In this document: positions 16,640-24,223 of the stretch, piece by piece | Layout: each line of letters begins with the position of its first letter | How positions within the stretch are numbered: position 1 is the first letter of the stretch | Source of the DNA: Streptomyces eurocidicus | Lineage (GTDB): Bacteria; Actinomycetota; Actinomycetes; Streptomycetales; Streptomycetaceae | Length of the DNA: 64,000 nt | Assembly (NCBI RefSeq): GCF_002891295.1 | Contig: NZ_LGUI01000006.1 | Coordinates: forward strand, 372,001 to 436,000 | Direction: 5' to 3' | Notes under the pieces: model-generated | What the model saw: only the letters and a program-made list of their open reading frames with translations | Database searches by the model: none | Told to the model about the DNA's origin: nothing | Made by a program: the position numbers and the translations under genes

Positions 16640-17059
16640 GTGGCCTTGACCGCGAACCGGCTCCTCAAGTGGCTCGTACTGTCCATGGGGACGCTCTGCG
16701 TCGGGATCGGCGTCTTCCATCTCGCCCTCGGCATCGCCTCGGTGCCGGGCGAGGGCTCGGCCGGCGCGACCGTCGACAGCCGGGAGCGGTTCTACGGGGC
16801 GGTGTTCCTCGGCTACGGTCTCGCCTGGCTCCTGGCGGGCCGGCGGTCGCCCGTCCCCGCGACGGCGGTGCGCCTGCTCGCGGGCGTCCTGCTGCTCGGC
16901 GGAGCCGGCCGGCTGCTGTCCCTGGCCGTCCACGGCCGTCCCCAGGGGTTCCAGCTCTTCCTGACGGCCACCGAGCTCGTCCTGCCGCCGTTGTACCTCT
17001 GGCTGTCGGGAGCCGACGAGAAGGCAGCGGCACGCGGACGTCCGGCGGCCACCCGCTGA
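16640..17059 (+). CDS. DUF4345 small membrane protein
   Basis: About 139 residues with four hydrophobic segments: LKWLVLSMGTLCVGIGVFHL, the YGAVFLGYGLAWLLAG segment after the conserved RERFYG, AVRLLAGVLLLGGAGRLLSL, and LTATELVLPPLYLWL. This order and the RFYGA/GYG motif are typical of DUF4345. Start codons are crowded (GTG 16637, GTG 16640, TTG 16646) behind GCGGGGG, so the exact start is uncertain. It is divergent from the TetR gene and likely its target. Function unknown. Confidence 0.75.
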   Translation: MALTANRLLKWLVLSMGTLCVGIGVFHLALGIASVPGEGSAGATVDSRERFYGAVFLGYGLAWLLAGRRSPVPATAVRLLAGVLLLGGAGRLLSLAVHGRPQGFQLFLTATELVLPPLYLWLSGADEKAAARGRPAATR

Positions 17060-17310
17060 CACCGCCTCACCCTTCTCCACCGGGCCGGACACGGGGGAGG
17101 AATTCCCGGCAGCGGTGAGCGCGCACAGGGTGACGAGAACGAGGCGGAAAAAAGAAAGCGACGCCCGGTTTACGGGCGGATTTCCAGCACATGGCGGAAA
17201 TGGAAAATTTGCGCGGCGCCGCATGAAAACCCGCACCGGGCCCGGGCCGGGTCACGGCCGTGGGACGGCGCCGGAGGAAGCCCGGCCCGGCCGGGCCGGA
17301 AAATGAAACG

Positions 17311-17345
17311 AGCCGGGGCCCGCACCCAAGGTGCGGGCCCCGGCT
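17311..17345 (-). terminator. Cold-shock gene terminator
   Basis: AGCCGGGGCCCGCACC (17311-17326) pairs perfectly with 17330-17345 over 16 bp around a CAA loop. It begins 13 bases after the cold-shock stop codon. The rest of 17060-17357 shows no gene. Confidence 0.85.
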
Positions 17346-17357
17346 ACGCCGTGGACG

Positions 17358-17561
17358 TCAGGCGGGAACGATGTTCTCGGCCTGCGGGCCCTTCTGGCCC
17401 TGCGTGACGTCGAAGGTGACCTTCTGGCCTTCCTGGAGCTCACGGAAGCCCTGGGTGGCGATGTTCGAGTAGTGGGCGAAGACGTCGGGGCCGCCACCCT
17501 CCTGCTCGATGAAGCCGAAGCCCTTTTCCGCGTTGAACCACTTCACGGTGCCGCTGGCCAT
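17358..17561 (-). CDS. cspA: Cold-shock protein (CspA family)
   Basis: A 67-residue single cold-shock domain with RNP1 KGFGFIE and RNP2 VFAHYS, starting MASGTVKWFN. Length and sequence are those of ordinary streptomycete Csp proteins, which bind single-stranded RNA and DNA and melt mRNA structure. The ATG follows AAGGAGAT, an almost perfect ribosome binding site, and a terminator follows directly. A long AT-richer upstream region probably gives a long leader. The family usually has several members per genome, so the symbol only marks the family. Confidence 0.95.
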   Translation of the reverse strand: MASGTVKWFNAEKGFGFIEQEGGGPDVFAHYSNIATQGFRELQEGQKVTFDVTQGQKGPQAENIVPA

Positions 17562-18046
17562 GTCATATCTCCTTCGGGGCAGTGCCCGAGGCGCACACTG
17601 TGCACGCCTCGCGTCGCCGCGATGATTGCCCCGGTCGGAAAAGCACCGGAAAAACAAAAAGTGCACTCACCGGCCCTCTCAGGGCCAGGAAGCGCATTTG
17701 AAGTCCTTGGGAAACCACAACTGCAACTGACATCCACACTAGCACGGTACGGGCCGCCTGGCGGGTAAGAAATTTCACCCCGACTCGCCGATCCGTAAAA
17801 AAAATTCCCCCTGTACATCGCACCGATTTTCTGCATCCCCCGGCGCTTCCTCCGCGAGGGGCTCAGGACGGTGCACGACGGCGTTCCCCGGGCCCGGAGG
17901 CCAGGGGTGCGGAAGCCCGGACATCGCCGTGCGGGCCCCGAGGACCGGGAGCCGGGGGCCGGGAGCCGCAGGGGCCGGAATAGCGTCCGCGCCCACGGGG
18001 TTGTGGGCTGGCACGACACACAGGCACCCCCTGCGGAAGGATCCCC
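17562..18046. other. Csp upstream/leader region
   Basis: No gene is supported. The first 200 bases upstream of the Csp start are AT-richer than the genome and contain a perfect hairpin GGCCCT-CTC-AGGGCC at 17672-17686. On the minus strand it is followed after about ten bases by a stretch reading CTTTTTGTTTTTCC, an attenuator-like arrangement. A TAGTGT hexamer on the minus strand (17736-17741) is a possible -10. The part nearest 18047 carries the promoter of the reductase gene. Confidence 0.4.
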
Positions 18047-18706
18047 ATGAAGATCGGCATCATCGGCGCCGGGAACATCGGCGGCAACCTCACCCGGCGG
18101 CTCACGGCACTGGGGCACGACGTCTCCGTCGCCAACTCCCGTGGCCCGCACACCCTCACCGCGCTCGCCGAGGAGACCGGCGCCACGCCCGTCACCGCGG
18201 CGGAGGCGGCACGCGGCGCCTCGGTCGTCGTGGTCACCGTCCCCCTCAAGGCCGTGCCGGACCTGCCGTCCGGGTTGTTCGACGAGGCCGCGGAGGGCGT
18301 CGCGGTGATCGACACCAACAACTACTACCCCAAGGAGCGGGACGGTCTGATCGCCGCCGTCGAGGCCGGTCTGCCGGAGAGCCGCTGGACCGAGCAGCAC
18401 CTCGGGCACCCCGTCGTCAAGGTGTTCAACGGCACCTACGCCCAGGACCTCCTCGACAGGCCGCTGCCCGGGGGCGACCCGGCGCGGCTCGCCGTACCGG
18501 TGGCGGGCGACGACGAGGCCGCCAAGCGCACCGTCCGCGAGCTGGTCGACGAGCTCGGCTTCGACACCGTCGACGCCGGCGGCATCGACGACTCCTGGCG
18601 CCAGCAGCCCGGCACCCCGGTCTACGGCCTCCGCGCCGGCGTCGAAGGGGTCACCAAGGCACTCGCCGAGGCGTCCCCGGAGCGGCCGCAGACGTTCCGG
18701 GCGTAG
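18047..18706 (+). CDS. NADPH-dependent F420 reductase-like oxidoreductase
   Basis: A 219-residue Rossmann protein starting MKIGIIGAGNIGGNLTRRL, the dinucleotide motif GxGxxG, followed by VSVANSRGPHTL, where NSR suits NADPH. VVVVTVPLKAVPDLP, VIDTNNYYP and VVKVFNGTYAQDL are typical of the F420H2:NADP oxidoreductase/NAD-binding family. The start has GGAAGGATCCCC upstream. Family members move hydride between NADPH and F420 or act on other substrates; whether this one uses F420 cannot be told, though an F420-type enzyme also lies at the left edge. Confidence 0.82.
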   Translation: MKIGIIGAGNIGGNLTRRLTALGHDVSVANSRGPHTLTALAEETGATPVTAAEAARGASVVVVTVPLKAVPDLPSGLFDEAAEGVAVIDTNNYYPKERDGLIAAVEAGLPESRWTEQHLGHPVVKVFNGTYAQDLLDRPLPGGDPARLAVPVAGDDEAAKRTVRELVDELGFDTVDAGGIDDSWRQQPGTPVYGLRAGVEGVTKALAEASPERPQTFRA

Positions 18707-18847
18707 GCGGCGGGGTCACGGGCGCGGGCGGGACGGCGAGGACGGTGTCCCGGCCCGCCCGGGCGGCGGCGAAGCGCGGGGCGGCTCACCGGAGGCCGGG
18801 GGCGGCGCGCGGGAAGGGCCCGGAGCCGCCCTGACCGGACGGCTCCG

Positions 18848-19882
18848 TCACCGCGCCCGCGCTTCCTCCAGGACGCGCGTGCCCGGCGCGCACCGCTCCC
18901 TCAGTTCGGCGAGTTCGTGGTCCGGCAGCCGTCGCGCGGCGCCGCGCCTACTGCCGTCGAGCAGCTCGCATCCACTGTCCAGCCAGCTCGGCAGCGGTTC
19001 GACGCCGACGAACGCGGCGAGCCGTGTCAGCTCCTCGCGGGGCGCGTCGAGGAGGTCCTCGTAGGCGAGGGTGGTGCGGTCCGCCTCGGGCAGGGCGGCG
19101 AGACATCCGGTCGCCCCGGTGACGATCTCCGACCACAGCGTGCCGAACTCCGGGAGCGGCAGGTCCCGGTCGCGCACCAGCGCCGGGTCGAAACGCTCGC
19201 CGAGCAGTGGCGCGAGGTCCGGCGGCAGCGACTTCGCGTGCGCCGCGGTGAGGTCCGTGAAGTGCTCGACGCCCACCCGTTCCTTGATCTGCCGCATGAG
19301 GAAGATCATCCGGTAGCCGGGGTGGCGGCTCATGGACAGCGCGCAGTCCGGCCCGTCCCTGAACAGGTGCACGAACCGGGCCTCCGGGAAAGCGGCCCGC
19401 AGCCTCGGCACCCAGTGCGCCGAGTACCCGGACCGCTCCACGACGGCGTCGCGTCCGAACCGCGCGCACAGCGCGTCCATCAGGGCGCGGTGGTGCCGGG
19501 GCGCGCTCCGCTCCGGACATCGGACGATCGTCTCCCGGAGCTCGTCGAGGAGGCCGTCCGGGTCGTCGGTGAGGTGGGGCAGCACCATGAGGGAGAGCGC
19601 GGGGATGCCGGTGGTGTCGGCCGCGTACCGCCCCGGGTTCCGGGGGTAGAGGAACTCCGGCATCGGTACGCCGCTGCGGATCATCGCGTCGAACCACCGT
19701 GCGGGCAGGGTGAGCGCCCGCCAGAACTCCGCACCGGTCAGGTCGCCTTCGGGGAACACGGTGTCCCCGACGGAGGCCATGTATTCGTTGAGGCTGAGCA
19801 CGTCCGGATGGACGTTGAGGATCCGGGACAGCGCGGTGGAACCGCTGCGGCCCGTACCGACGACGAAGGTCAAGGTGCGCAC
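18848..19882 (-). CDS. Sulfotransferase-family protein
   Basis: From the GTG at 19882 (preceded by AAAGGAG) the protein is 344 residues. The PAPS 5'-phosphosulfate loop is VVGTGRSGSTALSRIL at residues 7-22, and the 3'-phosphate site is seen in VHLFRDGPDCALSMSRH. An early acidic segment LSLNEYMASVGD replaces the region where the catalytic base usually follows. It probably transfers sulfate from PAPS to a small molecule. The frame is open 58 codons further upstream, but that part is Pro/Arg-rich without similarity. It stands alone, so no pathway can be given. Confidence 0.8.
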   Translation of the reverse strand: MRTLTFVVGTGRSGSTALSRILNVHPDVLSLNEYMASVGDTVFPEGDLTGAEFWRALTLPARWFDAMIRSGVPMPEFLYPRNPGRYAADTTGIPALSLMVLPHLTDDPDGLLDELRETIVRCPERSAPRHHRALMDALCARFGRDAVVERSGYSAHWVPRLRAAFPEARFVHLFRDGPDCALSMSRHPGYRMIFLMRQIKERVGVEHFTDLTAAHAKSLPPDLAPLLGERFDPALVRDRDLPLPEFGTLWSEIVTGATGCLAALPEADRTTLAYEDLLDAPREELTRLAAFVGVEPLPSWLDSGCELLDGSRRGAARRLPDHELAELRERCAPGTRVLEEARAR

Positions 19883-20091
19883 GGCCGGCTCCTTTCCTGG
19901 CCGGGGCGGCGGCCTGAGCGGCGCCGCTTCCCGGTGCCCGGGCGGGCCGGACCAGCCTTCCCCTCCGCGCCGACGGCAAACGGCGAGCGCCCGGGCGGCC
20001 GCGGAATCGGGGCCGCCCGGCGCTTCGGGACCGGGTGAGCGGCGGGTCGGGGCCATCCGTACGCGCCGGGCGCGTACGCCCCGCCCGGGCG

Positions 20092-20155
20092 GCCCGTAGG
20101 AAGGCTCACACCCGCCGGGGACGACCCGTAAGGAGGCTCACGCCCGCCGGGGGCG
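20092..20155. repeat. Two tandem copies of a 32-bp unit
   Basis: Copy one (20092-20123) begins CCCGTAGGAAGGCTCAC and copy two (20124-20155) begins CCCGTAAGGAGGCTCAC; the units differ at only a few positions. They sit in the gap between the exporter stop and the sulfotransferase start, a region that otherwise shows nothing. Confidence 0.7.
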
Positions 20156-20175
20156 ACCCGGCCCTGCCCGCCCGC

Positions 20176-21471
20176 TCACGGCTGCGGCGCCCGCGCGTCG
20201 TACCGTGCGAAACCGCGCCACCTCAGCGCGATGAGCGCGACCGTCACGACGCACGCGACGCCCCCGCCGAAGACCGCCCAGACCGGGGAGGCGAGGTCGG
20301 CGACCGATCCCGCGAGGAAGTCGCCGAGCCGGGGGCCGCCCGCGACCACGACGATGAAGACGCCCTGGAGGCGGCCGCGCATGTCGTCGGGTGTGGCCGA
20401 CTGGAGCATGGTGGTGCGGAAGACCGCGGATATGGAGTCGGCGCACCCGGCGGCCGCGAGGAAGAGCAGGCCGAGCCACAGGTCGCGGGTGAGGCCGAAC
20501 ACGGCGATGGCCGTGCCCCAGGCGACGACGGAGAGGAGGACGGCGAGTCCGTGCCGGTGTATCCGGCCGAGCCAGCCGGAGAACAGCCCGCCCAGGACCG
20601 CGCCCACGGCGGGCGCCGCGACGAGCAGGCCGACGGTCTTGGTGTCGCCGCCGTACCAGAGTCCCGCGACGGCCGGGAAGAGGGCGCGGGGCTGGGCGAA
20701 CACCATGGCCGCGAGGTCGGCGAGGAATGTGACGCGCAGGTTGGGCCGGGTGGCGAGGAACCGGAGGCCGCCCCTGACGGAGGCGCGGCCCGGCGCCTTG
20801 CCCCCGTCCGCGGTCTCGGGGCGCATCGGGGGGAGGCGCCACATCGCGTAAAGGGAGGCCGAGAACGCGGCCACGTCGATCAGGTAGGCGGCCTGGTAGC
20901 CCCAGAGTCCGACGATCGCGCCGCCCAGCATGGGACCGCCCATGAGGCCCAGGTTGGTGGTCAGGGAGGACAGGGCGTTGGCCGCGGGCAGCTGTTCCTT
21001 GGGCAGCAGCCTCGGCACCATCGAGCTGCGGGCGGGGCTGTTCATGGCGAAGCACACCGCCTGCAGGGCGACGACCGTGTAGAGCAGCCACACCTGGCGG
21101 AAGTCCAGCAGGGCCGCCGTGGCCAGCGCGACGGACAGCAGGGTCGCGCCCGTCGCGCTGACCAGGCCCAGGGCCCGGCGGTCGACGGTGTCGGCGACGG
21201 CGCCGCCGTACAGGCCGAAGACGACCAGGGGGACGAGCGAGCAGAGTCCCACCAGCCCCACGGAGAAGGTGGATCCGGTGATCGCGTAGACCTGGAGGGA
21301 GACCGCGAGGGCGGTCATCTGCTGGCCGATCCAGGAGACGGTCTGCCCGACCCACAGCCGGCGGAAGTCCACGGAACTGCGGAGAGGTGTGATGTCGGCC
21401 AGGTAGCGGGGCCGCCGGGCGGGGTCGGGTGGGGCGGCCACGTCGGACGTATCGGGCACGGCATCGGGCAC
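20176..21471 (-). CDS. MFS exporter (EntS-like, MFS_3)
   Basis: A 431-residue protein with 12 predicted helices. The N-terminal half carries FRRLWVGQTVSWIGQQMTAL, the entry motif of EntS-type exporters, and the A-motif-like loop GAVADTVDRRALG between helices 2 and 3; the linker between halves is Pro/Gly-rich; QSATPDDMRGRLQGVF is the conserved helix-10/11 region. EntS relatives export siderophores and other small molecules. No iron box was seen upstream, but the probable promoter carries a palindrome at 21624-21635. ATG 21471 is taken as start; no strong ribosome binding site. Confidence 0.85.
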   Translation of the reverse strand: MPDAVPDTSDVAAPPDPARRPRYLADITPLRSSVDFRRLWVGQTVSWIGQQMTALAVSLQVYAITGSTFSVGLVGLCSLVPLVVFGLYGGAVADTVDRRALGLVSATGATLLSVALATAALLDFRQVWLLYTVVALQAVCFAMNSPARSSMVPRLLPKEQLPAANALSSLTTNLGLMGGPMLGGAIVGLWGYQAAYLIDVAAFSASLYAMWRLPPMRPETADGGKAPGRASVRGGLRFLATRPNLRVTFLADLAAMVFAQPRALFPAVAGLWYGGDTKTVGLLVAAPAVGAVLGGLFSGWLGRIHRHGLAVLLSVVAWGTAIAVFGLTRDLWLGLLFLAAAGCADSISAVFRTTMLQSATPDDMRGRLQGVFIVVVAGGPRLGDFLAGSVADLASPVWAVFGGGVACVVTVALIALRWRGFARYDARAPQP

Positions 21472-21616
21472 GGGAAGGTCTCCAGGGTTCGGGCGGCATC
21501 TCCTCGGTGACGCGGCGGAGTTACCGGGCGCCGCCGGTGCCGCGGCCCGCCCGGGGCGGCCGCCCCGGAGCGGCCGGGAGTGGTTCGCCTGTCATGTCCG
21601 CAACCCTAGAACATGG

Positions 21617-21645
21617 CTACTACAACTGATCAGTTCGTATGACAA
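21617..21645 (-). promoter_or_regulatory. Probable promoter of the EntS-like exporter with embedded palindrome
   Basis: On the minus strand TTGTCA (21640-21645) and TAGTAG (21617-21622) are 17 bp apart, an acceptable vegetative promoter in an AT-rich island. Between them lies AACTGATCAGTT (21624-21635), a perfect 12-bp palindrome that would let a dimeric repressor block transcription. The leader to the exporter start would be about 140 bases. Confidence 0.5.
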
Positions 21646-21850
21646 TTCTTGGTAAGGGTTTGTCAGGAACCCATGGTGGGCGCCGGTCGGCCCGGGTGCG
21701 AAGGCCCGGCGCGCACCGGCGGCCAGGACACCGCCCGGGCGCCGCCGAGCGTTCCCGGGCAACGGTTGACCGACCCTCACAGGTCACCTAATTTCCCCAT
21801 GAGGGCCCGGTCCACGAGGTCCGGCCCCGCCGTGGTTCTTGGGGGCGCAG

Positions 21851-22207
21851 GTGCACTGGTATGTGGATGTGCTCAAGAAATACGCGACGTTCAGCGGGCG
21901 GGCGGGCCGCCCGGAATTCTGGATGTTCACTCTGATCAGCGTCGTCATCAGCATCGTTCTGGCCGTTCTCGACATGGTGCTCGGCACGGACCCGCTTCTC
22001 GGCACGGTGTACAGCCTGGCCGTGCTCCTTCCCAGCCTCGCCGTCGGCGCCCGCAGGCTGCACGACACCGACCGGTCGGGCTGGTGGTTGCTGATCAGCC
22101 TGATCCCGATCGTGGGCTTCATCGTCCTGGTGATCTTCTGGGCGAGCGCCGGCAAGCCGCACGCGAACGCGTACGGCCCGACTCCGCAGGAGGTGCCGGC
22201 TCACTGA
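21851..22207 (+). CDS. DUF805 membrane protein
   Basis: From GTG 21851 the protein is 118 residues and begins VHWYVDVLKKYATFSGRAGR, the typical DUF805 start, then PEFWMFTL and three hydrophobic helices with the family motif LAVGARRLHDTDRSGWW between helices 2 and 3. TTG 21839 would add four residues. The ribosome site is the G-run GGGGGCG. DUF805 proteins are small inner-membrane proteins of unknown role. Its stop overlaps the end of the convergent DUF5701 gene by seven bases. Confidence 0.85.
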   Translation: MHWYVDVLKKYATFSGRAGRPEFWMFTLISVVISIVLAVLDMVLGTDPLLGTVYSLAVLLPSLAVGARRLHDTDRSGWWLLISLIPIVGFIVLVIFWASAGKPHANAYGPTPQEVPAH

Positions 22208-22848
22208 CCCCGGGCGCCGGCCGAGGCCATGCCCAGCCAGGTGTGCGGGTTGCCCTCCCAGCACCAGCCGAGCTTCGGGGCGCCCTTGCTGATCCAGAGG
22301 GCGGGGACGCGCCGGTCGCCGGAACGGCTGCCCGCGAGGGAGAAGCACTTGTTCTTGGCCAGCGCCTCCGGGTACTGGCCGACGAGGGCGAGACCCTCCT
22401 CGATCGTGAGCGGGGTGCGGTTCCGCTCCGCGACCGTCATCAGGGCGTTCAGCGGAACGGCGCCGCAGAACTCCTCACCGCGCTCCACGTCGAAGACGAC
22501 GTACGCGGCGCCGTCCGGCAGTGCGAGCTCCTGGAGCGGGACGAACCTCTCCAGTTCGCCGGGCGCGTAGAAGCGCTCGATGACACCGGGCTTGCTCCTG
22601 CCGGCGAGCCTGGTGAGCGGCACCGCCTCCGCGAGGGGCACGAGCGCCCGGGTGACGACGATCAGGAACGGGACACGGCCCTCGGCCGGCGGCTCCATGG
22701 CCGTCGCGCGGGCGAGCACGGGCTCGCGCAGCGGTTCGAGGAGGCCGCGGAAGGCGGCCTCCGTCATGCCCGCGAGCGCCGGGTACGCGAGGTCGACCAG
22801 CGTCCGGACCTGGCGGTCGAACTCGGTACCGGCGTCGAAATCCGTCAT
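22201..22848 (-). CDS. DUF5701 protein
   Basis: A 215-residue soluble protein with the strongly conserved end typical of this actinobacterial family: PLTIEEGLALVGQYPEAL, NKCFSLAGSRSGDRRVPALW, then KLGWCWEGNPHTWLG. The middle has AYVVFDVERGEEFCG. ATG at 22848 follows AGGAAGG. No catalytic motif is known for the family and no partner gene is conserved here. Confidence 0.85.
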   Translation of the reverse strand: MTDFDAGTEFDRQVRTLVDLAYPALAGMTEAAFRGLLEPLREPVLARATAMEPPAEGRVPFLIVVTRALVPLAEAVPLTRLAGRSKPGVIERFYAPGELERFVPLQELALPDGAAYVVFDVERGEEFCGAVPLNALMTVAERNRTPLTIEEGLALVGQYPEALAKNKCFSLAGSRSGDRRVPALWISKGAPKLGWCWEGNPHTWLGMASAGARGQ

Positions 22849-23094
22849 GTGCGGCCTTCCTGCTGTACGGCTGGAGCGGGCCGGTCCCTCCGTACCCTCC
22901 GGGACCGACGAGACTTCGGGACCGACGAGAAAAAGTAGCACGAGCGTAAATTTACGTCCACACCCCATATGCCCCGGAAGCGCGTCCGCCATCCGGGCAG
23001 CCCCTCTCACGCGCCCGCACTCCTCCCGCCCGGCCGGCCGCCGACGGCGCATCATCGGCACCATGGACAGACCCCCCGGAGCCCGGAGCGGCGG

Positions 23095-24063
23095 ATGAAC
23101 GACGACCCCGGCGGCGCGCCGCCCCCTCCGCCCGCCGGCGCCCGTAACGGGCCGGCCGTCTCCCGCCGGGAGTTCGACGCGCTCTTCGAGCGGGTCCGCG
23201 CGTGGGGCCACTGGGAGCCCGCCGACCGCGGGGCCTGGAACCGGGTGACGGCGGACCACGTACGGCGGGCCACCGCCCTCGTACGGTCCGGGACCGTCGT
23301 CCCGATGGCGCGGCCGTGGGACACCGCGCCCGCCCCGGACAACCCCGGGCCCGCCCTGCACTACATGTCCGACCTGGGCGACAGGGAGGCCCCGGAACCC
23401 TCCGCCTACAAGGATTTCCTGGGCGCCGACTACCACGGCAAGGGCGTCAGCCACCTCGACGCGCTGTCCCACATCGCCTACCGCGGACGGTTCTACGGCG
23501 GCGGTACGGCACGGGAGCTCACGGGTGCCGACGGCGCCCGCTTCGGCTCCGTCGCGGCGCTCGGCCCCCTGGCCACCAGGGGGGTGCTGCTCGATCTCCC
23601 CGGCGTCCTGGGGAGCCCCTGGCTGGAGCCCGGACAGGCCGTGCACGGCGTGGACCTGGTGGCCGCGGAGAAGGCGCTCGGCGTGCGGATCGGCGAGGGC
23701 GACGCGGTGCTGGTGCGGGTCGGCCGGTTCCGCCGCCGCCGGGAGCTGGGCGCCTGGGACCTCGGCGCGGCGAGCGCGGGCCTCCACGTGGACGCCGTGC
23801 CCCTGCTGGCCGAGCGCGGCGTCGCCCTGCTCGGCGGCGACGGCGACGGCGACGTACGCCCCTCGCCGGTCGCGGGCCTGCACTCCCCGGTCCACACCCT
23901 GGCCATCGCCGCGATGGGGGTACCGCTGCTGGACAACCTCGATCTCGAAGCGCTCGCCACCGCCTGCGCCGGGGCGGGCCGCCACGAGTTCCTCCTCGTC
24001 GTCGCCCCGCTGAACGTCCCCGGCGGTACGGGTTCGCCCGTCAACCCGGTCGCGGTCCTGTGA
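23095..24063 (+). CDS. Cyclase-family metal-dependent hydrolase (kynurenine-formamidase-like)
   Basis: A 322-residue protein of the PF04199 cyclase family. The metal motif appears as HGKGVSHLDALSHI near residue 114, close to the HxGTHxD pattern but with Lys-Gly-Val-Ser in place of Gly-Thr. Later conserved parts are TRGVLLDLPGVLG, GDAVLVRVGR, and the end HSPVHTLAIAAMGVPLLDN with a typical HxxxLxxxG order. Members hydrolyse amides or lactones, for example N-formylkynurenine. ATG 23095 is used; a Pro-rich N-terminal tail is unusual but present. It stands alone upstream of the SpoIIE regulator. Confidence 0.75.
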   Translation: MNDDPGGAPPPPPAGARNGPAVSRREFDALFERVRAWGHWEPADRGAWNRVTADHVRRATALVRSGTVVPMARPWDTAPAPDNPGPALHYMSDLGDREAPEPSAYKDFLGADYHGKGVSHLDALSHIAYRGRFYGGGTARELTGADGARFGSVAALGPLATRGVLLDLPGVLGSPWLEPGQAVHGVDLVAAEKALGVRIGEGDAVLVRVGRFRRRRELGAWDLGAASAGLHVDAVPLLAERGVALLGGDGDGDVRPSPVAGLHSPVHTLAIAAMGVPLLDNLDLEALATACAGAGRHEFLLVVAPLNVPGGTGSPVNPVAVL

Positions 24064-24223
24064 CGGCCGGCCCCGGCGTCCGGGGCGTCACGGACGGTGC
24101 CGCCCCGGCTCCTTTCCGCGACCATCCAGGGCATATCACCACAAAGCTCTAAAATGGAACAACCGTGCAGCCGCCCCGGCGTGCGGGCCAGGGGGGCGCG
24201 TACCGACGAGGGAAGTGGTCCGG

